A DNA stretch of 64,000 nucleotides, taken from positions 338,661 through 402,660 of the forward strand of contig NZ_AOHX01000039.1 in NCBI RefSeq assembly GCF_000337735.1. Reading direction: 5' to 3'. The DNA comes from Natronorubrum sulfidifaciens JCM 14089 (GTDB taxonomy: Archaea > Halobacteriota > Halobacteria > Halobacteriales > Natrialbaceae). The notes beneath the pieces are model-generated. The model was given only the letters and a program-made list of their open reading frames with translations. It was not told the origin of the DNA and did no database searches. Position numbers and translations under genes: made by a program. Below, piece after piece: positions 17,857-26,386 of the stretch (its first letter is position 1; every line of letters starts with the position of its first letter).

Positions 17857-19382
17857 TGGCGGTGTTCCAACTCCCTGAGTGGATGGCACTCGCACCGGCA
17901 TTGATCATGGCTGTGACCGCGCTGGCGCTGTTCGTCTTCGACAGCATCTCGCCGCGGTCGACGAACCGGTCGCTGCTTGCTGGAACCGCAGCGGCCGGCT
18001 CACTCGCATCACTGGCCGTCGCCGTCTGGTTCAGTACTGCCGGCGTCGGGACGCCCACGATAGACGGCGGTCTCGGCGAAATCGAGCCGATCCACGGGCT
18101 CGTCGTCGACCAGCTCGCGCTGTACTTCATGATCGTTGTCGCGATCGTCACCGCACTGGTCGCCGTCGCAAGCTACGACTATCTTGTCGACCACGCCTAT
18201 CAGGCCGAGTACTACTCGCTCGTCATGCTCGCGGCGACCGGCATGTCGATGATGGCCGCCGCAAACAGCCTCGTGACGATCTTCATCGCCCTCGAGCTTG
18301 CGAGCCTGCCGTCGTACGCACTCGTGGCGATCTTGAAAGACAACCGTGGGAGCGTCGAAGCCGGGCTGAAATACTTCTTGATCGGCGCGCTCTCGTCGGC
18401 GATCTTCGTCTACGGGATCTCGCTGGTCTACGGCGCGACCGGCCACCTGTATCTGGCCGACATCGCTGCCGTCATCGAAGCCGGCGGGGCGGACGGCTAC
18501 GGCAGCCTGCTCGGGCTCGGTATTCTCATGCTGATCGGTGGCTTCGCGTACAAAACCGCGAGCGCGCCGTTTCACTTCTGGGCCCCGGATGCGTACGAGG
18601 GCGCGCCGGCTCCGATCAGTGCGTTCCTCTCATCGGCATCGAAAGCCGCTGGCTTCGTGATCGCGTTCCGCGTGTTCACGGAGGCATTCCCGGTCGCGGC
18701 GACACAGGAGCTGATCGGTCTCGACTGGACGATCGCCTTCGTCATCCTCGCAATCGTTACGATGACGATCGGGAACTTCGCGGCGGCGACTCAGAACAAC
18801 GTCAAGCGGATGCTCGCGTACTCCTCGATCGGCCACGCTGGCTACGCGCTGATCGGGCTGGCGGCCCTCTCGGCCGACGGTGGCGAGCTCGTGATGGGTG
18901 CCGCGATGATGCACTTGCTCGTCTACGGCTTCATGAACACGGGCGCGTTCCTGTTCGTTGCACTCGCCGAACACTGGGACGTCGGCCGCACGTTCGAAGA
19001 CTACAACGGCCTCTCGGCACAGGCACCCGTTGCGTGTGCCGCGCTGGTGGTCTTCATGTTCAGCCTCGCCGGTGTGCCGCCGTTTGCCGGCTTCTGGAGC
19101 AAGTACTTCCTCTTTACCGGCGCGATCAGTATCGGCAGCACCGCCATGCTCGCCGTCGCTGCCGCGCTGGTGGTCAACAGCGCACTCTCGCTGTACTACT
19201 ACTCCCGACTGGTCAAAGCCGTCCTGATCGAGGACCCACTCGCAGACCGTGGCGCACTCGACCAGCCGACGGGCCTCTACGCTGCGATCATCGTCGCCGC
19301 CGTGATGACGGTCGCGTTGCTCGCCGGATTCGGACCGATCGCCGAGGCCGCAACTGACGCCGCTGCTGCAGCGCTCGCCTGA
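17856..19382 (+). CDS. nuoN: NADH-quinone oxidoreductase subunit N (complex I antiporter-like)
   Basis: This 508-residue third antiporter-like subunit has FIALELASLPSYALVAILK in the Glu helix, YKTASAPFHFWAPDAYEGAPAPISAFLSSASKAAGF as the channel Lys/His region, and NVKRMLAYSSIGHAGYALIGL. The start ATG shares its A with the nuoM TAA. It closes the operon: no nuoE, nuoF or nuoG is present upstream or downstream, so the NADH-dehydrogenase module is missing here, as known for haloarchaea. Confidence 0.94.
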   Translation: MAVFQLPEWMALAPALIMAVTALALFVFDSISPRSTNRSLLAGTAAAGSLASLAVAVWFSTAGVGTPTIDGGLGEIEPIHGLVVDQLALYFMIVVAIVTALVAVASYDYLVDHAYQAEYYSLVMLAATGMSMMAAANSLVTIFIALELASLPSYALVAILKDNRGSVEAGLKYFLIGALSSAIFVYGISLVYGATGHLYLADIAAVIEAGGADGYGSLLGLGILMLIGGFAYKTASAPFHFWAPDAYEGAPAPISAFLSSASKAAGFVIAFRVFTEAFPVAATQELIGLDWTIAFVILAIVTMTIGNFAAATQNNVKRMLAYSSIGHAGYALIGLAALSADGGELVMGAAMMHLLVYGFMNTGAFLFVALAEHWDVGRTFEDYNGLSAQAPVACAALVVFMFSLAGVPPFAGFWSKYFLFTGAISIGSTAMLAVAAALVVNSALSLYYYSRLVKAVLIEDPLADRGALDQPTGLYAAIIVAAVMTVALLAGFGPIAEAATDAAAAALA

Positions 19383-19429
19383 GCGCGCAGCCGGTAGCTT
19401 TTACCCGTCTCGGTGGCAAGCCGGCATAC

Positions 19430-20941
19430 ATGGTTTTCCGGCTCGTACTCGGGTGTGGAACCGTCGGTCGGAAAGTCGTCGAACGGTTCCACGATCGCGG
19501 CGACGCTGCTCGAGACCGACTCCTCGTCGTGACCGACGATACGAGCACTGTCGAGACGCTTCGTGACGAGAGCGTGCTCGCTCGAGACGCCGATCCGACC
19601 GACCCATCTGTACTCGAGCCCCTCGAGTCTCCGGACGTCGTCTTCGTTGCCAGCGATCGCACCGACAGCAACCGAGCCATCCTCGAGCACGCTCGAGCAC
19701 GGTTCCCGGAAACGTCGATCGTCGCCTATCTCGGTGGGAACGCGACCCCGGCCGACCGGGACGCGTTCGAGACGCTTGCAGACACAACCATCGATGCCGA
19801 GACGGCGATGGTCGATCACGTCCTCGAGAGTGTGGCCCGGCCGTCGGCAGACGCCGCGATCGGCCTTCGAAAACAGCTGGCGTCGATCGATGGCCGACTG
19901 GCGGTCGTCATGCACGACAACCCGGACCCGGATGCAATCGCCAGCGCCGTCGGCTTAGTCGACATCGCCGCGGAAGTCGGCGTCGACGCTGACGCCTGCT
20001 ATTTCGGCACGATCTCACATCAGGAAAACCGCGCGATGGTCAACCTGCTCGATCTCGACCTCCGAAATCTGTCGCCGACGGATTCGCTCGAGGGCTACGA
20101 TGCGTTTGCACTGGTCGATCACTCCCGACCCGGTGTTAACGACCAGTTGCCCGACGATTTGGCCGTCGACATCGTGATCGACCATCACCCACCTCGCGGC
20201 CCTGTCCCCGGCGCGTTCGTCGACCTCCGAGAACACGCGGGGGCAACCAGTACCGTCCTGACGGACTACCTCGATCGGTTCGAAATCGAACCCAGCGTGG
20301 CGACAGCGACGGCGTTGCTCTACGGCATCCGAATCGACACGAACGACTTCACTCGAGAGGTGTCGCCGGCGGATTTCAACGCCGCCTCAGCGCTCTGTCC
20401 GTACGTCGATGCAGCGGTTCTCGAGCAGATCGAGCAGCCGACAGTCGAAGGCGAAACCTTAGAGACGATCGCTCGAGCGATCAAAAACCGCGTTCAGCGA
20501 GAGTCGGTCGCCGTCGCAAGCGTCGGGCGGATCAGCGACCGGGACGCGTTGCCACAGGCAGCCGATCAGCTACTGGCGATGGAGGGCGTCGATACGACGC
20601 TGATCTTCGGATTCCGCGACGAAATGGCGTTTCTCTCGGCACGATCGCGGGCGTCCGACATCGATCTCGGCGAGGCCCTTCGAGATGCGTTCGATCGGAT
20701 CGGCAGCGCCGGTGGACACGCCGATATGGCCGGTGCACAACTCGATATCGGCATTCTTGGCAGTGCGAACGACGAAGACGAAGTCGAGTCGATCGTCAGT
20801 GTCGTCGAGGAAGTGATCACGAACCGGTTTTTCGAGGCGATCGAGACCCAACCCGGGGCGTCGGTTGGTGCCTACACCCAGACCAGCCAGTGGCTGTTTA
20901 CGATCGACGACGGTGACGTCGAACACGAAGAGTCCGTCTAG
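19430..20941 (+). CDS. TrkA-N / DHH-DHHA1 phosphoesterase fusion
   Basis: The 503-residue protein has two modules. Residues 1-115 form an RCK/TrkA-N Rossmann domain (FRLVLGCGTVGRKVV is the nucleotide loop). Residues about 150-480 form a DHH phosphoesterase with VMHDNPDPDAIASA, FALVDHSRPG, VIDHHPPRG and a DHHA1 segment with the glycine-rich GSAGGHADMAGAQLD. DHH proteins of this type cleave nano-RNAs or cyclic di-AMP/pAp. The RCK domain binds NAD(H) or dinucleotides, so a cyclic-dinucleotide or redox-gated phosphodiesterase is plausible but unproven. It starts 48 nt after nuoN. Confidence 0.82.
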   Translation: MVFRLVLGCGTVGRKVVERFHDRGDAARDRLLVVTDDTSTVETLRDESVLARDADPTDPSVLEPLESPDVVFVASDRTDSNRAILEHARARFPETSIVAYLGGNATPADRDAFETLADTTIDAETAMVDHVLESVARPSADAAIGLRKQLASIDGRLAVVMHDNPDPDAIASAVGLVDIAAEVGVDADACYFGTISHQENRAMVNLLDLDLRNLSPTDSLEGYDAFALVDHSRPGVNDQLPDDLAVDIVIDHHPPRGPVPGAFVDLREHAGATSTVLTDYLDRFEIEPSVATATALLYGIRIDTNDFTREVSPADFNAASALCPYVDAAVLEQIEQPTVEGETLETIARAIKNRVQRESVAVASVGRISDRDALPQAADQLLAMEGVDTTLIFGFRDEMAFLSARSRASDIDLGEALRDAFDRIGSAGGHADMAGAQLDIGILGSANDEDEVESIVSVVEEVITNRFFEAIETQPGASVGAYTQTSQWLFTIDDGDVEHEESV

Positions 20942-20996
20942 TGTCGGGGCCGGGCGGGAGGACAGTCTTTTGCTCGGGGAGACCGTTGAGCTACCT

Positions 20997-21803
20997 ATGG
21001 ATGTCATGTCGGACAGGAGCAAGCCTCGAGTCGAGGAGTACATGACGCGCGACGTGGTGACGGTCGCCCCCGACTCGACCGTCGGTGACGTTGCGACGCG
21101 AATCGCCGAGAGCGACGAACACAGTGGCTTCCCTGTCTGTGAGCGCCGCCGCGTGGACGGGTTTATCAGCGCCCGTGACCTGTTGCTGGCGGACGATGAC
21201 GATCCCATCTTCAAGGTGATGGCGACGGACTTACTCGTCGCCCATCCCGATATGAAAGTGACCGACGCGGCCCGCGTTATTCTCCGATCGGGTATCCAGA
21301 AGCTCCCCGTTGTCGACGACGCTGGCAACCTCGTCGGCATCATCTCGAACGCCGACGTGATCCGCAGTCAGATCGAGCGGGCAACCCCCGAGAAGGTAGG
21401 GAAACTGATGCGTACGTTAGAACAGATTCACGACATCAACCTCGAGCAAGAGCGCCGAACGGTTCCGATTGCGGCACTCACGCCCACGCAGGGGCGCGTG
21501 TACGCCGACGAACTCGAGGGCCGGCGCTACGAACTCGAGCACGGACTGGCCGAACCGCTGGTCGTCATCGACAACAACGGAACGCTGCTGCTGGCCGACG
21601 GTCACCACCGGGTGCTCGCAGCGGATCGGCTCGATATCGACGAGATGGACGCCTACGTCATCGTCATCGACCAAGTGGTCGATCTGGGCATGGCCAACAC
21701 GGCGAAAAAAGAGAATCTGGAGCGAATCGACGATATCGAAGTCGTCGACTACGCCCGCCACCCACTCGTCCAGACGACGAAGCGGCTGCAGTCAAAGCGG
21801 TAG
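20997..21803 (+). CDS. tandem CBS domains fused to a ParB/SerK-like domain
   Basis: The protein has 268 residues from ATG 20997; a second ATG three codons later (MSDRSKPRVEEY) is equally possible. Two CBS domains occupy about 12-65 (VEEYMTRDVVTVAPDSTVGD) and 75-130 (KLPVVDDAGNLVGIISNADV), expected to bind adenine nucleotides. The C-terminal domain contains LADGHHRVLAADRL, the hallmark of the ParB/sulfiredoxin fold. This fold includes nucleases, CTPases and the archaeal ADP-dependent free-serine kinase SerK, so the enzymatic role is open. It lies about 55 nt after the DHH gene in the same direction. Confidence 0.75.
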   Translation: MDVMSDRSKPRVEEYMTRDVVTVAPDSTVGDVATRIAESDEHSGFPVCERRRVDGFISARDLLLADDDDPIFKVMATDLLVAHPDMKVTDAARVILRSGIQKLPVVDDAGNLVGIISNADVIRSQIERATPEKVGKLMRTLEQIHDINLEQERRTVPIAALTPTQGRVYADELEGRRYELEHGLAEPLVVIDNNGTLLLADGHHRVLAADRLDIDEMDAYVIVIDQVVDLGMANTAKKENLERIDDIEVVDYARHPLVQTTKRLQSKR

Positions 21804-21923
21804 TACGGTGGTTTACGGCCCGGTTTTCGGGTCTATCGGTCGTTGACTGTTGTTCGACGGACTGACTGTCCGACCGGTTGGATACTGGTGAGGATTATCC
21901 GTGCCCGGCCAGTAGGTCGCTCG

Positions 21924-22676
21924 ATGACTGATGCCGGCGTCGGAACACCTGAGCGAGTCCTTATTGCAGGAGCGAGTGGCGACACTGGAACCGAACTACT
22001 GTCCGTGCTACGGCCGACTGCACTTACTGTTCGCGCGTCGACACGCTCGTACGAACACGTCGACACCCTCGAGCGACTCGGTGCCGACGAGGTGATCGTC
22101 GCCGATTTCTTCGAGTCGGGCGAGACGGTTGCTGCCGTCGAGGACTGTGATATCGTCTACTGTGCGGTCGGGACGCCACCGAGTTGGCGACACACGGTCG
22201 GTGGCAAGTTAGTCGATCGCACGGGCGTCATCAACCTCGTGACCGCGGCACTCCACGCGGGTGTCTCCCACTTCGTCCTCGAGAGTGCGATCGGCGTCGG
22301 AAACTCGAAAGCGGGGCTTTCGGTGCCGGCTCGCCTGCTGATCCGTGGCTCGCTGCGAGCCAAGCGGGATGCCGAGGACGTGTTGTCCCGATCCGGCCTG
22401 CCGTATACGATCTTTCGGCCGGGACGGCTGACGAACGACCCGCCGACAGAAGAGCCGGTCGTCGGCGTCGGCGGCACCTCCGTCTCGGGGTCGATCCCTC
22501 GAGCCGATGTCGCCCGCCTCATGGCCGTGGCACCGTTTACGCCCGCGGCACGAAACCGAACCTTCGAGGTCGTCAGTCGCGACGGACTCGCCGAACGGCC
22601 ACGAAACGTCGTCAGCATCGACTGGGCGTTCGACCGTCTCGAAGAGTTCGAGACGACCACATGGGACGAGGACTGA
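21924..22676 (+). CDS. atypical SDR / NmrA-like NAD(P)-binding protein
   Basis: The protein has 250 residues. The N-terminal VLIAGASGDTGTELL is a Rossmann loop of the atypical short-chain dehydrogenase type. It continues with IVYCAVGTPPSW, then HFVLESAIGVG and PYTIFRPGRLTNDP, like NmrA-type or divinyl-reductase-like SDRs, which often lack the catalytic Tyr-x3-Lys. It may act as a redox sensor or a reductase; no substrate can be named. The start ATG 21924 begins just before the Rossmann strand. Confidence 0.8.
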   Translation: MTDAGVGTPERVLIAGASGDTGTELLSVLRPTALTVRASTRSYEHVDTLERLGADEVIVADFFESGETVAAVEDCDIVYCAVGTPPSWRHTVGGKLVDRTGVINLVTAALHAGVSHFVLESAIGVGNSKAGLSVPARLLIRGSLRAKRDAEDVLSRSGLPYTIFRPGRLTNDPPTEEPVVGVGGTSVSGSIPRADVARLMAVAPFTPAARNRTFEVVSRDGLAERPRNVVSIDWAFDRLEEFETTTWDED

Positions 22677-22698
22677 CGGTCGTCTGCGCCCGACTGTG

Positions 22699-22806
22699 AT
22701 AGTAGCCACTGAACGTCAGTGCACACCCAATCGCACGACTGGAGCGCGGTTTGGTGCGAGACCCGCGGACAGTGCGATCGGTGTGTAAACCGTTTCAGTT
22801 GTTACG
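22699..22806 (+). repeat. family 1 dispersed repeat, copy B (MITE-like, longer centre)
   Basis: This copy is 108 bp long. Its left end TAGCCACTGAACGTCAGTGC and right end GTTTCAGTTGTTAC match copy A, as do the inner words TGCACACC, ATCGCA and GCGATCGGTGTGT. The centre is about 25 bp longer and different. It lies between convergent genes (SDR and GIDE-like), so it could also serve as a transcription-end structure. Confidence 0.75.
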
Positions 22807-22890
22807 ATCGCGCGCTACTGTCGGACAGCAGTCAGTGAGACGTCGGTCGCGAAGTCGTGGCCGATCTTCGAATCGTGCTGGCCGACAGTA

Positions 22891-23688
22891 TCACAGCACC
22901 GTTGTCGAGAGCAGACCGACGACGCCGGCGAGCGTAAAGCCACTGCCGGGAATCGAGAGCAGGCCGCCGAAGATGAGATAGAGCACGCCGGAGCGCTGTC
23001 GGTCGGCGAGCACGGTTGGTTCGCCCCCGGTCGTAATCTCGAGCCAGTCGTCGCCGGCGACCGTAACCGGCGTGTGTCGGCCGCCGTCGTGGTCGCTCGA
23101 CTCCCGGACGGTGCCGCCGAAGACGTGAACGTCGTGTCCCGCCTCGAGGCGCTGCTCTCGGTACTGACGGCTCTCGTCGGTCGGAGCCACAGCCTTGGGT
23201 AGTTCGGTCGTCTGCAACCGGTCTCTTTCGTCGGGCGAGAGCGCGCTGTGGTCTGTCCACGTCGTCTCCGAACGCACCCAGTCGGTGCCCGAGAAGACAG
23301 CATTGGCTGGATCGACTACGACACGGTCGACACCGTCTTCGACGGCGAAGGGCACGCCCGCTGACTGCCGGCCGTCGACCGTCCAGATCGGTTCACCCTC
23401 CTCGTCGCTGCCATCGCGAGCGCGTGACTGGACGGTGTATGCCAGACACGTCGTGCCGGTGATCGGTGCCTCGAGTGTCTGACCGTCGTGTTCCTGTGCG
23501 GTTCCGCCGAACTCGACGAAACCGCTCGTCTCGGGGACGGCACGGAGCGAGACTGGTCCGGCCGCACGAAGCGTTCGTGCGGTCCGGACGCGACTGGCAC
23601 CGACTGCGGCGATAGACAGTCCACCACCCAGAAGGAGCAGACCGAACAGCGTCACACCCCCCATCACGAGGAGATCCGTCGACGACAT
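22891..23688 (-). CDS. GIDE-domain-like membrane protein
   Basis: The protein has 265 residues from ATG 23688; a TTG two codons upstream is possible. A first membrane helix (about 5-30, LLVMGGVTLFGLLLLGGGLSIAA) is followed by a soluble region with SLRAVPETSGFVEFGGTA, TGTTCLAYTVQSR and DVHVFGGTVRE, and closed by a second membrane segment (about 235-262). The helix-soluble-helix plan and the CLAY-type motif match the GIDE domain of MULAN-like E3 ligases, found in archaea without the RING finger. No RING cysteines are present here. The role is unknown. Confidence 0.65.
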   Translation of the reverse strand: MSSTDLLVMGGVTLFGLLLLGGGLSIAAVGASRVRTARTLRAAGPVSLRAVPETSGFVEFGGTAQEHDGQTLEAPITGTTCLAYTVQSRARDGSDEEGEPIWTVDGRQSAGVPFAVEDGVDRVVVDPANAVFSGTDWVRSETTWTDHSALSPDERDRLQTTELPKAVAPTDESRQYREQRLEAGHDVHVFGGTVRESSDHDGGRHTPVTVAGDDWLEITTGGEPTVLADRQRSGVLYLIFGGLLSIPGSGFTLAGVVGLLSTTVL

Positions 23689-23856
23689 GCCCAACCGTTA
23701 CGCATCGGTGTGCATAACTCTCGCGACACCGGCCGGCGTCACGGAGCAGACAGCCGTCCTCGGCCGTCGTATCCACCCTCGAGCGCACGCCTTGCGGTCG
23801 GGTACAGCACTCGGCCGAACGGTACAGTTACCCGCCCACACGGTGATGGCTGTCGT

Positions 23857-25167
23857 ATGACGAGCTGGATTGGCGATCTCTTTGGAAGCGATGTCGGCTG
23901 GACTCATCTCGAGGCGCTCGTCGATATCGGGAACCGGATGGCCGGCAGCGACGGCGAACGCGAGGCCGCAGAACTGACACGTGACGCGCTGACGGATGTC
24001 GGCGCGAGAAACGCCCGCCTCGAGTCGTTCGACATTCAGGGCTGGACGCGCAGTGAGAGTTCGATCGAAGCCGGCGAGACGACCCAAAAGTGCATCGCAC
24101 TCCCGCGCAGTCCGTCCGAGCGCGTGACTGCGCCGCTGGTTGATCTCGGCTACGGCCTTCCGGAGGATTTCGAGACGGCCGACCTCGAGGGCACGGTCGT
24201 GATGGTCAGAAGCGACATTCCGGAGTACGCCGAACGCTACATCCACCGCCGGGAGAAGTATTACCACGCCGTCGATCACGGGGCCGTCGGGTTCATCTAT
24301 CGTAACCACGTCGAGGGCTGCCTGCCGCCGACTGGGAGTGTTGGGACCGAGTCGAATCCGATCGGCGAGATTCCAGCCGTCGGCGTCTCGAGCGAGGTCG
24401 GGGCGCGACTGGCTCGCCGGTTCGACGGCGAGGAACTCACGCTTGCGGTCGACGCCGAAATTCACGAGACAAGCAGTCAGAACGTCCACGCCGAACTCGG
24501 CCCCGACACCGACGAGCGCGTGCTCGTGACCAGCCACGTCGACGCCCACGATATCGCGGAGGGTGCACTCGACAACGGCGCTGGCACGGCGATGCTCGTC
24601 GAACTCGCGAACGCGCTGGCGAGTCGTGAGGCCGACCTCGAGACTTGCGTCGAGTTCGTCGCCTACGGGGCCGAGGAGGTGGGTCTGGTCGGCTCCGCCC
24701 GCCACGCCGAGACGGCCGACCACGAGACGATCAAAGCGATCGTCAACAACGACGGCGTCGTTCGTGACCGAACGCTTTCGATGACGACCCATGGGTTCGA
24801 CGGCCTCGAGGCCGCCGCAGACGCCGTTGCAGACCGCTACGATCACCCGATCGAGACGGTACCGAAACTCGGTCCCCACAGCGATCACTGGTCGTTCGTT
24901 CAGTGGGGCGTGCCGGGCACTCACGTCACGTCGACATCGGACGAGGTCGGCCGCGGTTGGGGCCACACTTTCGCCGACACCATCGAGAAACTCGAGCGAC
25001 GAACCCTCCGGGAGCAAGCGATCTTGCTGACCGACCTCGTCGTCGAACTGGCGAGTGCGGACGTCACCGTCGTGCACCGAACGCCCGACGCCATCGCTGC
25101 CGACCTCGAGTCACAGGGGCTCGCCGAGGGGATGCAGATCACGGGCGACTGGCCGTACGAGTCGTAG
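23857..25167 (+). CDS. M28 family zinc peptidase with PA-type insert
   Basis: This 436-residue co-catalytic zinc peptidase has all M28 ligands: His227 and Asp239 in TSHVDAHDIAEGALDNGAG, Glu273-Glu274 in YGAEEVGLVG, Asp299 in NNDGV and a His near 344 in LGPHSDHWSF. A PA-like domain lies at about 85-190 (LEGTVVMVRSDIPEYAE, GAVGFIYRN). There is no signal peptide, so it probably degrades peptides in the cytoplasm. The start ATG 23857 opens MTSWIGDLFGSDVG; longer readings add low-complexity sequence unlike the family. Confidence 0.87.
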   Translation: MTSWIGDLFGSDVGWTHLEALVDIGNRMAGSDGEREAAELTRDALTDVGARNARLESFDIQGWTRSESSIEAGETTQKCIALPRSPSERVTAPLVDLGYGLPEDFETADLEGTVVMVRSDIPEYAERYIHRREKYYHAVDHGAVGFIYRNHVEGCLPPTGSVGTESNPIGEIPAVGVSSEVGARLARRFDGEELTLAVDAEIHETSSQNVHAELGPDTDERVLVTSHVDAHDIAEGALDNGAGTAMLVELANALASREADLETCVEFVAYGAEEVGLVGSARHAETADHETIKAIVNNDGVVRDRTLSMTTHGFDGLEAAADAVADRYDHPIETVPKLGPHSDHWSFVQWGVPGTHVTSTSDEVGRGWGHTFADTIEKLERRTLREQAILLTDLVVELASADVTVVHRTPDAIAADLESQGLAEGMQITGDWPYES

Positions 25168-25219
25168 TCGCTCGGGAGTCAACCGCACACTTTTTTCAGG
25201 TCCGCGCAAACGGTGAGGC

Positions 25220-26038
25220 ATGGACGCCGCGTGGGCCGAAGCCGAACAGCCAGTTGTCGGAATCATCGAGCGGGCGTGTACGGACGACAGTGACGATGCC
25301 GGCACGCGGCTACTCCGCGTCGACAACGGCCTCGAGGGACTCGTTTCGGACCACGGTGGGACGATCGCTCGTGGCACCCTCGAGGACGTGCTCGAAACCG
25401 ACCCCTCACTGATGGTGGCTGCAGGGGCGTCGACGCTTTCAGCGATCGCTCGAGCCGACCCCGACGCTCCCGTCCTCCCCGTTGGGGACATCGTCGGTCT
25501 CGAGACCGTCAACCGGGACGTGCTGCCGGACGCGCTCGCAGTCGCACTCGCCGGCGACGCGACGATTCGCCAGCGGTCAGTGCTGGGTGTCGACGTCGAC
25601 GACGGGACGACTCGAGACGGTAACAACACCCCTGCGCGGGCGCTGTTCGACGTCACGCTCGTGACCGACGAACCCGCGCGAATCTCCGAGTACGGTGTCT
25701 CGAGTCGCGGCGAATCGGTGGCGACGTTTCGAGCCGACGGCGTCGTCGTCGCGACGCCGGCAGGCAGCCGTGGCTACGCCAGTGCCGTCGATGCGCCGCA
25801 GCTCTCCTCGGCCGTCGACGCCGTCGCTGTCACGCCGATTGCACCGTTTGTCATGCAGACGTGCCAGTGGGTGCTCCCCGAGGACGAGCTCACGCTCACC
25901 GTCGAGCGCAACGATACGCCGGTCAGACTCGTCGTTGACGACCGGCCAGCCGAGACGGTCCCCGTCGACACAGCGGTCACGATCGCTGCTGACGGCGCGC
26001 TGTCGACGCTGTCCGTGCCCGACCTCGAGTCAGAATAG
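25220..26038 (+). CDS. divergent NAD-kinase-like protein
   Basis: The 272-residue protein follows the ATP-NAD kinase fold. The C-terminal domain shows FRADGVVVATPAGSRGYASA, the counterpart of the DGVVVATPTGSTAYS signature, and the beta-sandwich continues to the end. The N-terminal catalytic GGDGT loop is replaced by AAGASTLSAIA, and the preceding strand is weak. It may therefore be a degenerate regulatory or ligand-binding paralogue rather than an active kinase. It is 52 nt after the peptidase gene, in the same direction. Confidence 0.7.
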   Translation: MDAAWAEAEQPVVGIIERACTDDSDDAGTRLLRVDNGLEGLVSDHGGTIARGTLEDVLETDPSLMVAAGASTLSAIARADPDAPVLPVGDIVGLETVNRDVLPDALAVALAGDATIRQRSVLGVDVDDGTTRDGNNTPARALFDVTLVTDEPARISEYGVSSRGESVATFRADGVVVATPAGSRGYASAVDAPQLSSAVDAVAVTPIAPFVMQTCQWVLPEDELTLTVERNDTPVRLVVDDRPAETVPVDTAVTIAADGALSTLSVPDLESE

Positions 26039-26053
26039 GTGACCGACGGGACC

Positions 26054-26299
26054 CTAGCTGTTGTGAGGTTCCTCGTCGCGGTGATTGTCCGGGTTGAGGG
26101 TCTCGCGGGCGTCGTTCTCCCGCTCGTCGGATTTGTGTTCGATATCCTGCCGGCGCTGTGCTTCGTCTTGGCGTTCTCGGGCCTCTTTCTCCGCTTCGGT
26201 GAGTCCCTCGTCCTCGTCGTCGGCCTCAGGGTCCTCGTGTGCCAGTTCGACGTCTCGTCCGTGTTCGTCTTTCCCAATCTCGTCGGTAGAATCGGACAT
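26054..26299 (-). CDS. small highly acidic protein of unknown function
   Basis: The 81-residue protein is composed mostly of Asp, Glu, Arg and Lys (for example EAEKEARERQDEAQRRQDI) with a probable helical or coiled-coil centre (about 33-62) and disordered ends. No known domain is recognised. Codon composition is like that of the neighbours and the frame is clean, so it is probably a real haloarchaeal small protein. It converges with the NAD-kinase-like gene and is followed about 90 nt farther on by the end of nth. Confidence 0.6.
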   Translation of the reverse strand: MSDSTDEIGKDEHGRDVELAHEDPEADDEDEGLTEAEKEARERQDEAQRRQDIEHKSDERENDARETLNPDNHRDEEPHNS

Positions 26300-26386
26300 G
26301 CTGATCCCAATAGGGCTACCGTCGAGTCCCGAAAAGACGTTTGGCTTGCGAGAGTCGGCGCAAGAGCACGAGATCTGTCGGCGGCG

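Noticed and set aside
23698..25077. Long minus-strand open frame over the M28 peptidase
   Set aside because: Shadow of the peptidase gene; all zinc ligands are in the plus-strand frame.
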